A stretch of 64,000 bases of DNA, taken from positions 62,001-126,000 of the forward strand of contig JAGXAN010000003.1 of the NCBI GenBank assembly GCA_019075865.1, read 5' to 3'. This stretch comes from Hyphomicrobiales bacterium (GTDB taxonomy: Bacteria; Pseudomonadota; Alphaproteobacteria; Rhizobiales; Beijerinckiaceae). A model generated the notes under the pieces. The model made no database searches and was not told where the DNA came from. It saw only the letters and a program-made list of their open reading frames with translations. This document shows positions 8,100 to 15,752 of the stretch, piece by piece (positions within the stretch are counted from its first letter, which is position 1; every line of letters starts with the position of its first letter). The position numbers and the translations under genes were made by a program.

Positions 8100-9188
8100 T
8101 TATTTTATAACGCGTAATTGAGGTCGCTGCTTCGTCTCAGGATCGACGCCATAAAGATTTTGGACTTCTTCTTGATTGAGATGCAGCATCGCTGCAAAAT
8201 CAGAACAAGAATATCCAAATTCAACCTTGTGTAGCGCTATTATTTGATCGTATAAGCGGGTTGACTCATGCGGGAATTGTGTTTCTTCTGGCTCGCGCTT
8301 GCGCCATCCGCGCGCGCTCAATTGCCTCCAAAGATAATCTGATTGATTTTTGCTGATCAGGCCATTGTGGCCCGATCTATAAAGCAAAGACGCAACAGAA
8401 ACTTTCCAATATTTTTTTAGTTGTACAAGCCTCTCCAAAGTAACCCGACCACCAATTAGATCGGACCTTAATTGAGCAGTTGGAGTAAGTAATTCGCCAG
8501 CAAATAAATCAGCTTCCTCCTCCATCGTTTCGGATGGTATTGCGTGCATTATCAAATGGCCAAGCTCATGGGCCAGCGAGTGACGAATTCTATCTGCGGG
8601 GGCGTTTTGATTAAGAAATATAATCGGCGGAACATCGCGCAACCGCATGGTTACACCATCAACTTTTTCAACAAAATTACAAATAATGACAAGAATCCCC
8701 GCTCTTTCGCAAAGCGTAGTTAAATTTTTTATAGGCCCATCAGGTATCATCCAAGCGCGGCGTATGAATGAAGCGACCTTATCTGCCCCACCCATCTCGT
8801 CTGCGTCTACGCGAGGCAGGGTAAGCTCCGGTTCAATCTCAAGCGAATTAAGATAACGCCGCAAATTCATAACCCGAAGATTTAGCTCTGCATGGAGCCT
8901 TTTCATATCCGACGCGTTCACGGATGCCTTTTTCCTCCACGCTACATCATGAACGCTAAGAGGAAGCCCTGACAGCTCATCATTTTGCTTAAAGAAAGAT
9001 ACAGGAAATTTTAATACCGAAGCGATTGCCCCAATAGTTTCATCTGTCGGCGGGGCATTTAAGAGTCCGCGCTCAATTCGCGAATAATGACCCTGATCAA
9101 GGGTTGCCGCATCGGCGACTTGAGATTGGCTCATTCCCCGATACTGCCTCGCGAGAAGCAATAACTCGTGATTGAATCCGTCCAACAT
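8100..9188 (-). CDS. XRE-family HTH / ImmA-IrrE metallopeptidase protein
   Basis: A 362-residue two-domain protein. Residues about 5-65 form an XRE-type helix-turn-helix (YRGMSQSQVADAA, HYSRIERGLL). The second half is an ImmA/IrrE (M78-like) zinc metallopeptidase with HELGH at residues 207-211 and the downstream acidic block EEEADLFAGELL that supplies a third metal ligand. Such proteins act as regulators or antitoxin-like proteins that cleave repressors, often in mobile elements and stress islands. It starts two bases after the stop of the upstream 203-residue gene, so the two form an operon. It is passenger DNA inside the IS-like cassette, AT-rich compared with the neighbouring cob genes. 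Substrate and partner are unknown. Confidence 0.9.
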   Translation of the reverse strand: MLDGFNHELLLLARQYRGMSQSQVADAATLDQGHYSRIERGLLNAPPTDETIGAIASVLKFPVSFFKQNDELSGLPLSVHDVAWRKKASVNASDMKRLHAELNLRVMNLRRYLNSLEIEPELTLPRVDADEMGGADKVASFIRRAWMIPDGPIKNLTTLCERAGILVIICNFVEKVDGVTMRLRDVPPIIFLNQNAPADRIRHSLAHELGHLIMHAIPSETMEEEADLFAGELLTPTAQLRSDLIGGRVTLERLVQLKKYWKVSVASLLYRSGHNGLISKNQSDYLWRQLSARGWRKREPEETQFPHESTRLYDQIIALHKVEFGYSCSDFAAMLHLNQEEVQNLYGVDPETKQRPQLRVIK

Positions 9189-9190
9189 GA

Positions 9191-9802
9191 TCAGCCATTA
9201 TCTTTCTTTTTTTCGCGACCCTGGTCGTTATCTGTTTTCTTAACGCGCACCAACTTTGCGGTATCCATTTCAGGCATAACAATTGGCAATTCCGGCGCGG
9301 GAATCGAGATGCCCAAATCACTCAATTCGAGTTTCCACAAATGCCTTCCCATGTTACGGGCAGTAATCCCTATCCAAATGATTTCTGTCTCAAATTCGTT
9401 AAAAACATGGCAAAGTTCCACCCGCTGAAGGCCAGCGAACCCGTAGAGGTCATTTTCATGATCATCAAAACTTGTTGCCTCCGGCGTTGGATAATTGGCT
9501 GTGCCCAATGCTAAATCAGCATGTTTAAACCGAAATAAAACTGAATTTTCCAAAATGAACGAGACGGTATCTCTATGTTCAATCACTACAAAACCAGCGT
9601 CTTCACTTGCGATGGCACTAAGCTCTCGGATCGCCTCTTCCCAAAATAACCCGCGAAACGTCGATTTGCGCCGCCAATTAGCACGCTCAGGATATTTCTC
9701 GTCGGCCGTTTTCCAGGCGTTGCGAATAGCACGGTGTATCTTTGCGGCCCTGTTGCCTTCAAGAAGTACCTGCTGAACAAATTCTTTTAGGGGCAACGGC
9801 AT
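9191..9802 (-). CDS. Hypothetical protein, operon partner of the ImmA/IrrE gene
   Basis: A 203-residue protein that I do not recognise. Start chosen at 9802 (MPLPLKEFVQQVLLEG) because GGAG stands six bases upstream; an in-frame ATG at 9829 lacks such a site. The protein has a basic N-terminal region with a conserved-looking FRGLFWEEAIRELSAI stretch, a beta-rich middle (VVIEHRDTVSFILENSVLFRF), and a highly charged tail ending in DNDQGREKKKDNG. No signal peptide or membrane segment. It is directly followed by the XRE-ImmA/IrrE gene, and this tight pairing is typical of toxin-antitoxin or regulator-target pairs. A toxin or effector role controlled by the downstream protein is conceivable but unproven. 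Confidence 0.7.
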   Translation of the reverse strand: MPLPLKEFVQQVLLEGNRAAKIHRAIRNAWKTADEKYPERANWRRKSTFRGLFWEEAIRELSAIASEDAGFVVIEHRDTVSFILENSVLFRFKHADLALGTANYPTPEATSFDDHENDLYGFAGLQRVELCHVFNEFETEIIWIGITARNMGRHLWKLELSDLGISIPAPELPIVMPEMDTAKLVRVKKTDNDQGREKKKDNG

Positions 9803-9888
9803 GAGAGTCTCCGAGTGAAGATGCACCATACCATTATTTTTTACAAAAACAACAACAGAATATGCGCTATGTTATGCGCGTTCCTTTT

Positions 9889-10056
9889 TCATCGTTTTTT
9901 GGCCGCATTCTTGGCAAACTCCGTCCGTCTCTCATGCGACATGGCCTTAGCGCGGGCAGCGCCAACCTTCTTGCCAATCGCCTTTGCCGCCGGGCAGCGC
10001 TCGCGTTTGGGGCCGGGTGGTATCGCTAAGTCTTCTTCGTTAGCTTTGTAGGAAAT
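9889..10056 (-). CDS. Possible small basic protein, start unclear or frameshifted
   Basis: After an in-frame stop at 10057-10059 the minus strand is open for 55 codons and reads like a small Lys/Arg-rich protein (PPGPKRERCPAAKAIGKKV, then MSHERRTEFAKNAAKKR). Proteins of this compositional type are common near mobile genes. However, no ATG, GTG or TTG precedes the conserved-looking part; the only upstream option is a rare ATT at 10056. The frame overlaps the end of the 116-residue gene, so this could instead be a former C-terminal extension of that protein separated by a frameshift. I cannot decide between these readings. Confidence 0.3.
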   Translation of the reverse strand: MSYKANEEDLAIPPGPKRERCPAAKAIGKKVGAARAKAMSHERRTEFAKNAAKKR

Positions 10057-10376
10057 TTACCGCGCATGAGTTGGTCAATTTCGGCAAAGTCCATCCGGGC
10101 AAGGCTCCAATTGCTGTTGATCGCATGCTCGTTGTCCAACGGGTCGTGCATGTCCCAATAGGAGCCATAGATGGCCTCGGCGCCATTATCGTCGTAAGTG
10201 ATGCGATAACAGGGCTTTATTCCCTTTCCCGTCACGCCAATCTTCACATACGAACTGCCGTGTTTGTCTTTGCATGTGAGCATTTCATGGCGGACTCTGG
10301 CGATGTAGTCGCGCGGATGTGTTAGCCTGTGAAAAATTGTCGCGATCGTGTCGTTTGGCGTTAGCTTATCCGCCAT
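10026..10376 (-). CDS. Hypothetical protein in the IS-like cassette
   Basis: A 116-residue protein that I do not recognise. A strong AAGGGGGG ribosome site lies four bases before the ATG at 10376. The product has aromatic and acidic stretches (CYRITYDDNGAEAIYGSYWD, DMHDPLDNEH) and a basic C-terminus (GKFPTKLTKKT). No transmembrane segment or signal peptide. It is the gene nearest the right inverted repeat and transcribed in the same direction as the other passenger genes, so it may be the first gene of their transcript. An overlapping open stretch in another frame follows its stop, which leaves open a frameshifted longer ancestor. Confidence 0.65.
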   Translation of the reverse strand: MADKLTPNDTIATIFHRLTHPRDYIARVRHEMLTCKDKHGSSYVKIGVTGKGIKPCYRITYDDNGAEAIYGSYWDMHDPLDNEHAINSNWSLARMDFAEIDQLMRGKFPTKLTKKT

Positions 10377-10453
10377 GGTTCCCCCCTTATTTTTCGCTTA
10401 GTTTTGCATCGAAGCATTATTACCTGATCTCAGCGCCGGTCAATCTGCCAACG

Positions 10454-10470
10454 TTTCAAACTGAGTCACT
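10454..10470 (-). repeat. Right inverted repeat of the IS-like cassette
   Basis: TTTCAAACTGAGTCACT is the inverted counterpart of 7895-7911, differing at one position. Just inside it is AT-rich intergenic DNA leading to the 116-residue gene; just outside is GCCTACCCGCGG, which continues the G-rich outer pattern seen at the other end when read inward. Confidence 0.65.
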
Positions 10471-10585
10471 GCCTACCCGCGGAGCAGGTTGATTTGAACT
10501 CAAGAAATCGGGGGGAATGCGCTCAAGGCATTGGATGTCTGAAATCTTATGTTGCGTCACAGACCTTTGCCGGGACAGCCATGGA

Positions 10586-10915
10586 TCACGCGATATGCGG
10601 CCTCGAATGATCGCCGGTACGACGTGCCTTGAAAGTAACGCTCACTTCAATGTCTTCATCGAGCTTCCCAAGGATAGCAATCATCCGGTCAAGGGTGAAG
10701 CGACGAAGCTGGGTGTTGCGAATGCGAGAGAATTCTGAATGGGCAATGCCGGTCAGCTTTTCGGCGTCGCGGGTCGAGAGCTTGCGCGCATCAAGGGTGC
10801 GGATGATTTTTGCGGCCATGATGGCGCGCGCCTGCTCAAGCCCCGCATTGGGGTGCCCAAAATCTCGGTAAACATTGCCGCTGCCACGCACCAGTTCAAA
10901 ATCGTCGTCACTCAT
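10586..10915 (-). CDS. HigA-like XRE antitoxin
   Basis: A 109-residue protein with a central helix-turn-helix (LSTRDAEKLTGIAHSEFSRI, residues about 46-65) followed by RNTQLRRFTLDRMIAILGKL, the usual layout of XRE antitoxins paired with HigB/Gp49-type toxins. It starts at an ATGA overlap with the upstream toxin gene, the reverse toxin-antitoxin order typical of higBA. It is expected to neutralise the toxin and to repress the operon at the palindrome upstream of the toxin gene. Immediate neighbours on the other side are the IS-like cassette, so this may be a separate accessory insertion. Confidence 0.85.
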   Translation of the reverse strand: MSDDDFELVRGSGNVYRDFGHPNAGLEQARAIMAAKIIRTLDARKLSTRDAEKLTGIAHSEFSRIRNTQLRRFTLDRMIAILGKLDEDIEVSVTFKARRTGDHSRPHIA

Positions 10916-11256
10916 TTCAATGCCTCCTTCAAGCGCTTCAGTCTCTCGCGGATAAGATCAACCTCCATTTGCGGGGTTTTGACGCTCTGCTTTGATTTCT
11001 TCTGAAACGCATGGATCACCCAAATATCCACGTCGATCTTGACGGCATAAATGGCGCGAAAAGCGTCTCCGCGATAGCGCAGCGCAATCTCGAAGACGCC
11101 GCCATCAACCCCTTTGAACGGCTTCGCCTTACCAGACAGCATGCCCTCGGCTGCGACTGTGAGCGCATCAAACACGTCGCTCTGCACGTCCTCCGGAAAC
11201 TCAGAAAAATCCTTGCGGGCGGCTTTCAGCCACGAAATATGCCTAAGGTCTCTCAT
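10912..11256 (-). CDS. HigB/Gp49-like RelE-superfamily toxin
   Basis: A 114-residue protein with the phage-derived Gp49/HigB-like pattern: SWLKAARKDFSEFPEDVQ at the N-terminus, KPFKGVDGGVFEIALRYRGD in the middle, FRAIYAVKIDVDIWVIHAFQ and a Lys-rich KKSKQSVKTP stretch near the end. Family members are ribosome-dependent mRNA interferases. It is the first gene of a two-gene operon with the XRE antitoxin, overlapping by four bases. A perfect 14-base palindrome starts 12 bases ahead of its start codon and probably binds the antitoxin complex. Confidence 0.88.
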   Translation of the reverse strand: MRDLRHISWLKAARKDFSEFPEDVQSDVFDALTVAAEGMLSGKAKPFKGVDGGVFEIALRYRGDAFRAIYAVKIDVDIWVIHAFQKKSKQSVKTPQMEVDLIRERLKRLKEALK

Positions 11257-11267
11257 TCGCTACATGT

Positions 11268-11281
11268 TGACAAATTTGTCA
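11268..11281. promoter_or_regulatory. Palindromic operator of the toxin-antitoxin operon
   Basis: TGACAAATTTGTCA is a perfect 14-base palindrome located 12-25 bases upstream of the toxin start codon (11256, minus strand). Position and symmetry fit autoregulation by an XRE antitoxin dimer. A TTGCAA hexamer at 11285-11290 on the minus strand could be the -35 element. The protein-binding claim is inference. Confidence 0.6.
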
Positions 11282-11663
11282 CCGTTTTGCAAGCATTTTC
11301 TTAAGGGGAGCTTTTACGCCGGTTTTCATCTCATATTATACCCCGAATTGCCGCCAAAACAGAGAAAATAACAAAATGGCTGGTTCGCAATATCAAGCGC
11401 ATTTATCAAGACGAATGCCAAAATATTGGTAGCGACAGTAGTCGATAGTTTTTCGATAAATAAAATAAATACGTCAGATAGGTTGGCTATGCCAACTTTC
11501 ATAGCCGAGTCTCCAGAAAATATCGAACTCAAAGAACATAGAATAATTGTTGATGATTGAGTTCAAACTGCCTCATTTGTGATCCTTTCATGAAGTGCTC
11601 TGGCTTTGTAATTTCTTCGTTGCGCTGGGGTATTTTAAGGGCACCAGCTGCGTAAGCCCCCCA
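11282..11663. other. AT-rich intergenic stretch, no convincing gene
   Basis: About 380 bases between the toxin-antitoxin operon and the next oxidoreductase gene. The composition is clearly more AT-rich than the flanking core genes. A 68-codon minus-strand frame (11326-11532) encodes a hydrophobic peptide but has no clear ribosome site and no family resemblance. An 11-base sequence TTGAGTTCAAA at 11557-11567 is the inverse of 10493-10503. Otherwise I see no gene, RNA or terminator. Confidence 0.5.
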
Positions 11664-12716
11664 TCAAAGCCGCACCGTCTCGCCGCTGGCGGCGGCGGTT
11701 TTTACGGCTTCTATGACGCGCAGGGTTTTTAGGCCTTCTTCGCCCGAAACCAGCGGTTTTTCGCCGTTTCGGATGACGCGGCAAAATTGCTGGATTTGCA
11801 GAACCAGCGGATCTTGGGAGACCAGCGGATCTTGCGGGGCATAGGCAATGGCGCTGCGGGTGAGGGGCTCCAGCCACGAGCGTTTGTTTTCGGCTTGCGT
11901 GAGCGCCAAATCCGGGATGGTCAGCGCGCCATGGGTGCCGCCGATGAAAATGCAGGGCTGGTTCTGGCGCGGGAAATCGGGGTTTTCGCCGGTGGTCAGC
12001 TCCCAGCTCCAGGGCGCGACAATGGTGTCGCTGACGCTGACCGTGCCCAGAATGCCGTTTTTGAAGCGCAGCAGAATGGTGCAGGTGTCCTCGACCGTAT
12101 GGCCGCGAATGGCGCTGGAATCCATGGCCTGCACGCTGGCGACATCGCCGCAGAAATGGCGCAAAAGATCGACATCATGGATCATGTTGACCAGCACCGG
12201 CCCCGCGCCTTGCTCGCGCCGCCAGGCCATGTCGAAATAATCCTCCGGCTTGAACAGCCAGAAAAAGGCGTGCACGGCCACCAAAGTGCCAAGCTGGCCC
12301 GATTCCAGCGTGGCTTTGGCTTTTTGCACCATCGGGTTGTGGCGGCGGTGGTGGCCGGTGAGCAGCGGCACGCGGGCCCGGTTTGCCGCGTCCACCAGCT
12401 TCTGGCCATCGAACACGGTGGCGGCCAGCGGTTTTTCCATCAGGGTGGGCAGACCGGCAGCAATCGCCTCGAGGCCATTGGCGAGGTGCAGATGGTTGGG
12501 GGTGGCGATGATGATGCCCTCGGGGCGGCCGGCGGCGAGCATGGCGGAAAGATCGGGAAACCACGGCGTCTGGCTGCGCGCGGCCAGGGCTTGTGCGGCA
12601 GGGCTGGGGTCAATAATGGCGTGCAGGGCGGCGGCGGGATCGGCCAGAATATGCTGGATGTGCCGGGCACCGATCAATCCGGCGCCCTGGACGGCAATGC
12701 GGGTGGGGTTTGGCAT
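11664..12716 (-). CDS. Gfo/Idh/MocA family oxidoreductase
   Basis: A 350-residue NAD(P)-dependent dehydrogenase. The N-terminal Rossmann fold starts with RIAVQGAGLIGARHIQHILA; the family signature follows as PTLMEKPLA (Glu-Lys-Pro), and the C-terminal half has the substrate domain with HDVDLLRHFCG, containing the expected active-site Asp/His. Family members act on sugars, inositols, biliverdin and related carbonyls; the substrate here is unknown. Start at 12716 (MPNPTR) sits directly before the Rossmann glycine motif; the upstream open frame is non-coding. It stands alone, divergent from the thioesterase gene. Confidence 0.9.
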   Translation of the reverse strand: MPNPTRIAVQGAGLIGARHIQHILADPAAALHAIIDPSPAAQALAARSQTPWFPDLSAMLAAGRPEGIIIATPNHLHLANGLEAIAAGLPTLMEKPLAATVFDGQKLVDAANRARVPLLTGHHRRHNPMVQKAKATLESGQLGTLVAVHAFFWLFKPEDYFDMAWRREQGAGPVLVNMIHDVDLLRHFCGDVASVQAMDSSAIRGHTVEDTCTILLRFKNGILGTVSVSDTIVAPWSWELTTGENPDFPRQNQPCIFIGGTHGALTIPDLALTQAENKRSWLEPLTRSAIAYAPQDPLVSQDPLVLQIQQFCRVIRNGEKPLVSGEEGLKTLRVIEAVKTAAASGETVRL

Positions 12717-12902
12717 GATGGCTCCGGGGTGTGGGGGTCGGTCAGGCAGGTTCGCGCCATGATGGCGGCGGCTTTTGTGGCTGACAAGCGGGGCTTGGGT
12801 TGTCCTGCGCACAAATCGGCGCGGGTGAGGCGCAATGGCGGTTGCCAAGCCCCCCGGTTGGCGGCAAAGTTGCAACGCCAATGGCACCTTTGGGGGGTGG
12901 TG

Positions 12903-13295
12903 ATGAATTCCAGCAATCAAGACGAAAAGCCGCGCGGCGAACTCACGGTGCGCACCATTGCCATGCCAGCCGATACCAATGCCAATGGTGATATTTTTGG
13001 CGGCTGGGTGCTGAGCCAGATGGATGTGGCTGGCGGCATAGCCGGGGTGGCGCGGGCGCGCGGGCGGGTGGTGACGATCAAGGTCGATACCATGTTGTTT
13101 TTGAAGCCGGTGCAGGTGGGCGACGTGCTTTGCGTCTATACCGAGGTTGAGCATGTTGGCAAAACCTCGATGCGCATTCACATCGAGGCCTGGGCCTTGC
13201 GTTTTCGCACCAATGCCAGGGTGAAGGTGACGGATGCCACCTTCACCTTTGTGGCGGTGGATGACGAGGGCCGGCCACGGCTGGTGCCGGAATAG
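12903..13295 (+). CDS. YciA-type acyl-CoA thioesterase (hotdog fold)
   Basis: A 130-residue hotdog-fold acyl-CoA thioesterase. It carries the YciA pattern: PADTNANGDIFGGWVLSQMD (with the catalytic Asp region NGDIFGGW), KVDTMLFLKPVQVGDVL and VTDATFTFVAVD. YciA enzymes hydrolyse a broad range of acyl-CoAs in the cytosol. The start at 12903 has a G-rich site (GGGGGGTGGTG) right before the ATG; the much longer open frame upstream is antisense to the oxidoreductase. Convergent with metA at 13312. Confidence 0.92.
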   Translation: MNSSNQDEKPRGELTVRTIAMPADTNANGDIFGGWVLSQMDVAGGIAGVARARGRVVTIKVDTMLFLKPVQVGDVLCVYTEVEHVGKTSMRIHIEAWALRFRTNARVKVTDATFTFVAVDDEGRPRLVPE

Positions 13296-13311
13296 GGCAC
13301 AGGGCTTTGGT

Positions 13312-14352
13312 TTACGCGAGGCGCTTGATGGGGCCGGGTGTGGCGGCCAAAGGGTGCGATTGGCTGGCGTAATCGGCCACTTCCCGCAGCCAACCGGCAT
13401 AAAGCGCGGTTGCGAACCCGCTCCAGCGCGGCGCGGGCGCTGCGCTTTGCAGCACAAGCTCAAAATCGGCCAGCAACTCGGGTCTTGGGTTGGCGAGGGC
13501 CGCTTTGTTCAGGGTATCGAGGCCCTTGCGGGTGGCGGGATCAAAGTAGTTTGCCGGATAGGGCGGCAAATCGGGCCGCTGGTGGTTAAGGAACCGGCGC
13601 AGATCGCGGCGGTATTCGAGCATCAAAGTGTCGATTTCATATTCGGGATGGCCGTGGGTGAAAAGCGTGAGGCCGTGGGTGCGGTTGATGAAGGCGTCCG
13701 CACCGACTTCCGCTGACCCGGTCAGCACTTTGTAGCCGCCCGATTCGAGATCATGGATGTCGAGGCCATTGTAACGCGAATGGGGGGTGAGCAGCGGCGC
13801 CTCGATCCGTGCCAGCAGGCCATCGCGGGTGCGGGCCTCGACGCGGTAGACGCCACTGAGCTTTTGCGGCAGCGGGCGGCGGCGGATCTGGTCAAAATGC
13901 AGCACAGCGGCATGGGCTGCCATGCAGGAATAGAGGGTGGGCAGGCGCAGGGCGGCGGCAGCATTCATCGCATCCGTCAACTCGCGCCAATAGGGTTCGT
14001 CGCGCAAATCCGCCTGGTTGGGGACGCCGCCGGTGAAGATGATGCCATCGAGCTGCAAATGCGCGATGTCAGCGGCGTTGCGATAGCGGTAGCGCATGGC
14101 CTCACGCGCCGGAACGCCACGCGGCAGGGCGGGCAGGTGCAGGCGCTCGATGTGAAAGGGCAAGGCGGATCGCCCAGTGGCATGGGAGGCGCGGCGCAGG
14201 AGTTCAGCAAACTGGCGCTCGCTGGCGGCAATGGCGGCGTCCGGCATATTGTTGACGAGGCCAATGCGCAGCGACCGCCGCAGCCCCTGCCAGAGCGGGG
14301 TGGTGATCTTGCGGGTTCTGGATGCGGGTTTGGTGAGCAGGCGCACGGTCAT
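13312..14352 (-). CDS. metA: Homoserine O-acyltransferase, MetA family
   Basis: A 346-residue MetA-family (PF04204-like) enzyme that activates the hydroxyl of L-homoserine with an acyl-CoA for methionine synthesis. Visible features: an N-terminal IGLVNNMPDAAIAASERQF block, the nucleophilic cysteine in LYSCMAAHAAVLHF, and the His/Glu part HGHPEYE. The common GLCWG surrounding of the nucleophile is changed to YSCMA, so it is a divergent member; whether it uses succinyl- or acetyl-CoA cannot be read here. It starts three bases after the metY stop, so both are in one operon, and MetY prefers O-acetylhomoserine. Confidence 0.85.
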   Translation of the reverse strand: MTVRLLTKPASRTRKITTPLWQGLRRSLRIGLVNNMPDAAIAASERQFAELLRRASHATGRSALPFHIERLHLPALPRGVPAREAMRYRYRNAADIAHLQLDGIIFTGGVPNQADLRDEPYWRELTDAMNAAAALRLPTLYSCMAAHAAVLHFDQIRRRPLPQKLSGVYRVEARTRDGLLARIEAPLLTPHSRYNGLDIHDLESGGYKVLTGSAEVGADAFINRTHGLTLFTHGHPEYEIDTLMLEYRRDLRRFLNHQRPDLPPYPANYFDPATRKGLDTLNKAALANPRPELLADFELVLQSAAPAPRWSGFATALYAGWLREVADYASQSHPLAATPGPIKRLA

Positions 14353-14355
14353 GGG

Positions 14356-15711
14356 TTAGACGCAGGCCTCCGTATGGAACAGCGGGCGCACGCCGAGCGC
14401 TGCCTGCAAGGCCTGGTCGAGATCGGCCAGAATGTCGGAAATATGCTCGATGCCGACGCTGAGGCGAATGGTTTCGGGCAAAATCCCGGCCTTGACCTGT
14501 TCGGCGGGCGGCATCTGGCGGTGGGTGGTGGAAGCTGGATGGCAGGCCAGCGATTTGGCATCGCCAATGTTGACGAGGCGCTTGACCAGCTTGAGATTGT
14601 CAAAGAATTTCTTGCCCGCTTCCATATCGCCCGCGACGCCGAAGGTTAGCAGCGAGGCGGCCTTGCCTCCCAGATATTGCCGGGCGAGGGCGTGATAGGG
14701 ACTTTGCGGGAAACCGGCGTAATTGACCCAGGCAACGCGCGGGTCATCGCGCAGAAATTCTGCGACGTGGCGGGCGTTTTCGACATGGCGCTCCATGCGT
14801 AGCGCCAGGGTTTCAATGCCTTGCAGCAACAAAAACGCGCTCATGGGGGCCAGCACGGAGCCGGTGGTGCGCTGGTAAACGCTGCGGGCGCGGGCGATGA
14901 AGGCGGCAGCGCCAAAGCGCTTGGCATAGACGAGGCCGTGATAGGAGGCATCCGGCACGTTGAACATGGGAAAGCGTTCGGGGTAATCCTGCCAGGGGAA
15001 ATTGCCCGAATCGATGATGATGCCGCCCAGCGTGGTGCCGTGGCCGCCCATGAACTTGGTGAGCGAATGCACGATAATGTCGGCGCCATGCTCGATCGGG
15101 CGCAGCAGGGCTGGCGAAGCCACGGTATTGTCGACAATCAGCGGAATGCCGTGGGCATGGGCCATTTTGGCAATGGCGGCGATGTCGCAGATATTGCCAG
15201 CAGGGTTGCCGATGGATTCGCAGAAAATCGCTTTGGTATCGGCGTCGATCATCGCTTCAAGATCGGCGACCTGATCGCTGATTGCAAAGCGGGCGTGAAT
15301 GCCCTGCCGGGGCAAAACATGGGCCAGCAGCGTGTGCGAAGTGCCATATAATTGCGGGGTAACGACGATGTTGCCGCCGTGATCGGCCAGATTGGCGATG
15401 GCGTAGTGAATCGCGGCCTGCCCACTGGCGACCGAGAGCGCGGCAATGGCGCCTTCCATTGCCGCCACCCGCTTTTCAAGAATGTCATTGGTCGGGTTGG
15501 AAATGCGGCTGTAGCGAAAACCGTCGGCTTCAAGGTCAAACAGGGCCGCGGCATGGTCGGCGCTGTCGAAAGTATAGGCGGCGGTTTGATAGATCGGCAC
15601 CGCCGCGGCATGGGTGGTGGGGTCGCCATCAAAGCCGGAGTGCAGCGCCATGGTTTCCAAACGCATGGTCTGGCGCGTGGGTTTGGCGGGGACGGTTGGA
15701 GATTTTTTCAT
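14356..15711 (-). CDS. metY: O-acetylhomoserine sulfhydrylase / aminocarboxypropyltransferase
   Basis: A 451-residue Cys/Met-metabolism PLP enzyme, fold type I. Signatures include [29 protein letters not shown], and the PLP-lysine block [14 protein letters not shown]. It makes homocysteine from O-acylhomoserine and sulfide. The start is set at 15711 ([14 protein letters not shown]), where GGAAG precedes the ATG; a further 27 open codons upstream run into the next gene. It lies 41 bases after the amino acid:carrier-protein ligase gene and three bases before metA, so the leftward transcript may contain acyl-CoA dehydrogenase, ligase, metY and metA. Confidence 0.93.
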   Translation of the reverse strand: MKKSPTVPAKPTRQTMRLETMALHSGFDGDPTTHAAAVPIYQTAAYTFDSADHAAALFDLEADGFRYSRISNPTNDILEKRVAAMEGAIAALSVASGQAAIHYAIANLADHGGNIVVTPQLYGTSHTLLAHVLPRQGIHARFAISDQVADLEAMIDADTKAIFCESIGNPAGNICDIAAIAKMAHAHGIPLIVDNTVASPALLRPIEHGADIIVHSLTKFMGGHGTTLGGIIIDSGNFPWQDYPERFPMFNVPDASYHGLVYAKRFGAAAFIARARSVYQRTTGSVLAPMSAFLLLQGIETLALRMERHVENARHVAEFLRDDPRVAWVNYAGFPQSPYHALARQYLGGKAASLLTFGVAGDMEAGKKFFDNLKLVKRLVNIGDAKSLACHPASTTHRQMPPAEQVKAGILPETIRLSVGIEHISDILADLDQALQAALGVRPLFHTEACV

Positions 15712-15752
15712 TGCTTCCAGCTTTGGCAAAGTGGTTTGAGCCGAATGGCCGA

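Larger units (their letters stand above)
7895..10470. mobile_element. Putative IS-derived cassette with passenger genes and no intact transposase
   Basis: The segment is bounded by 17-base inverted repeats (7895-7911 and 10454-10470; 16 of 17 match, AGTGwCTCAGTTTGAAA reading inward). At the left end, immediately inside the repeat, lies a deleted transposase remnant whose last codons are part of the repeat, as expected for a genuine IS end. The other end is where the upstream IS end should lie for that transposase orientation, but about 2.4 kb of other genes lie between. This resembles mobile insertion cassettes or transporter IS elements that move passenger genes with transposase supplied in trans. 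The interior is less GC-rich than its surroundings. No clear target duplication was found, so movement as a unit is an inference. Confidence 0.55.

Noticed and set aside
7880-10485. Target-site duplication flanking the IS-like cassette
   Set aside because: Flanking bases on both sides (GCGTCAAAT and GCGGAGCAGG) give no convincing direct repeat, so none is reported.
11326-11532. A 68-codon hydrophobic reading frame in the AT-rich gap
   Set aside because: No ribosome site, no family resemblance, and long open frames are not surprising over such a length.
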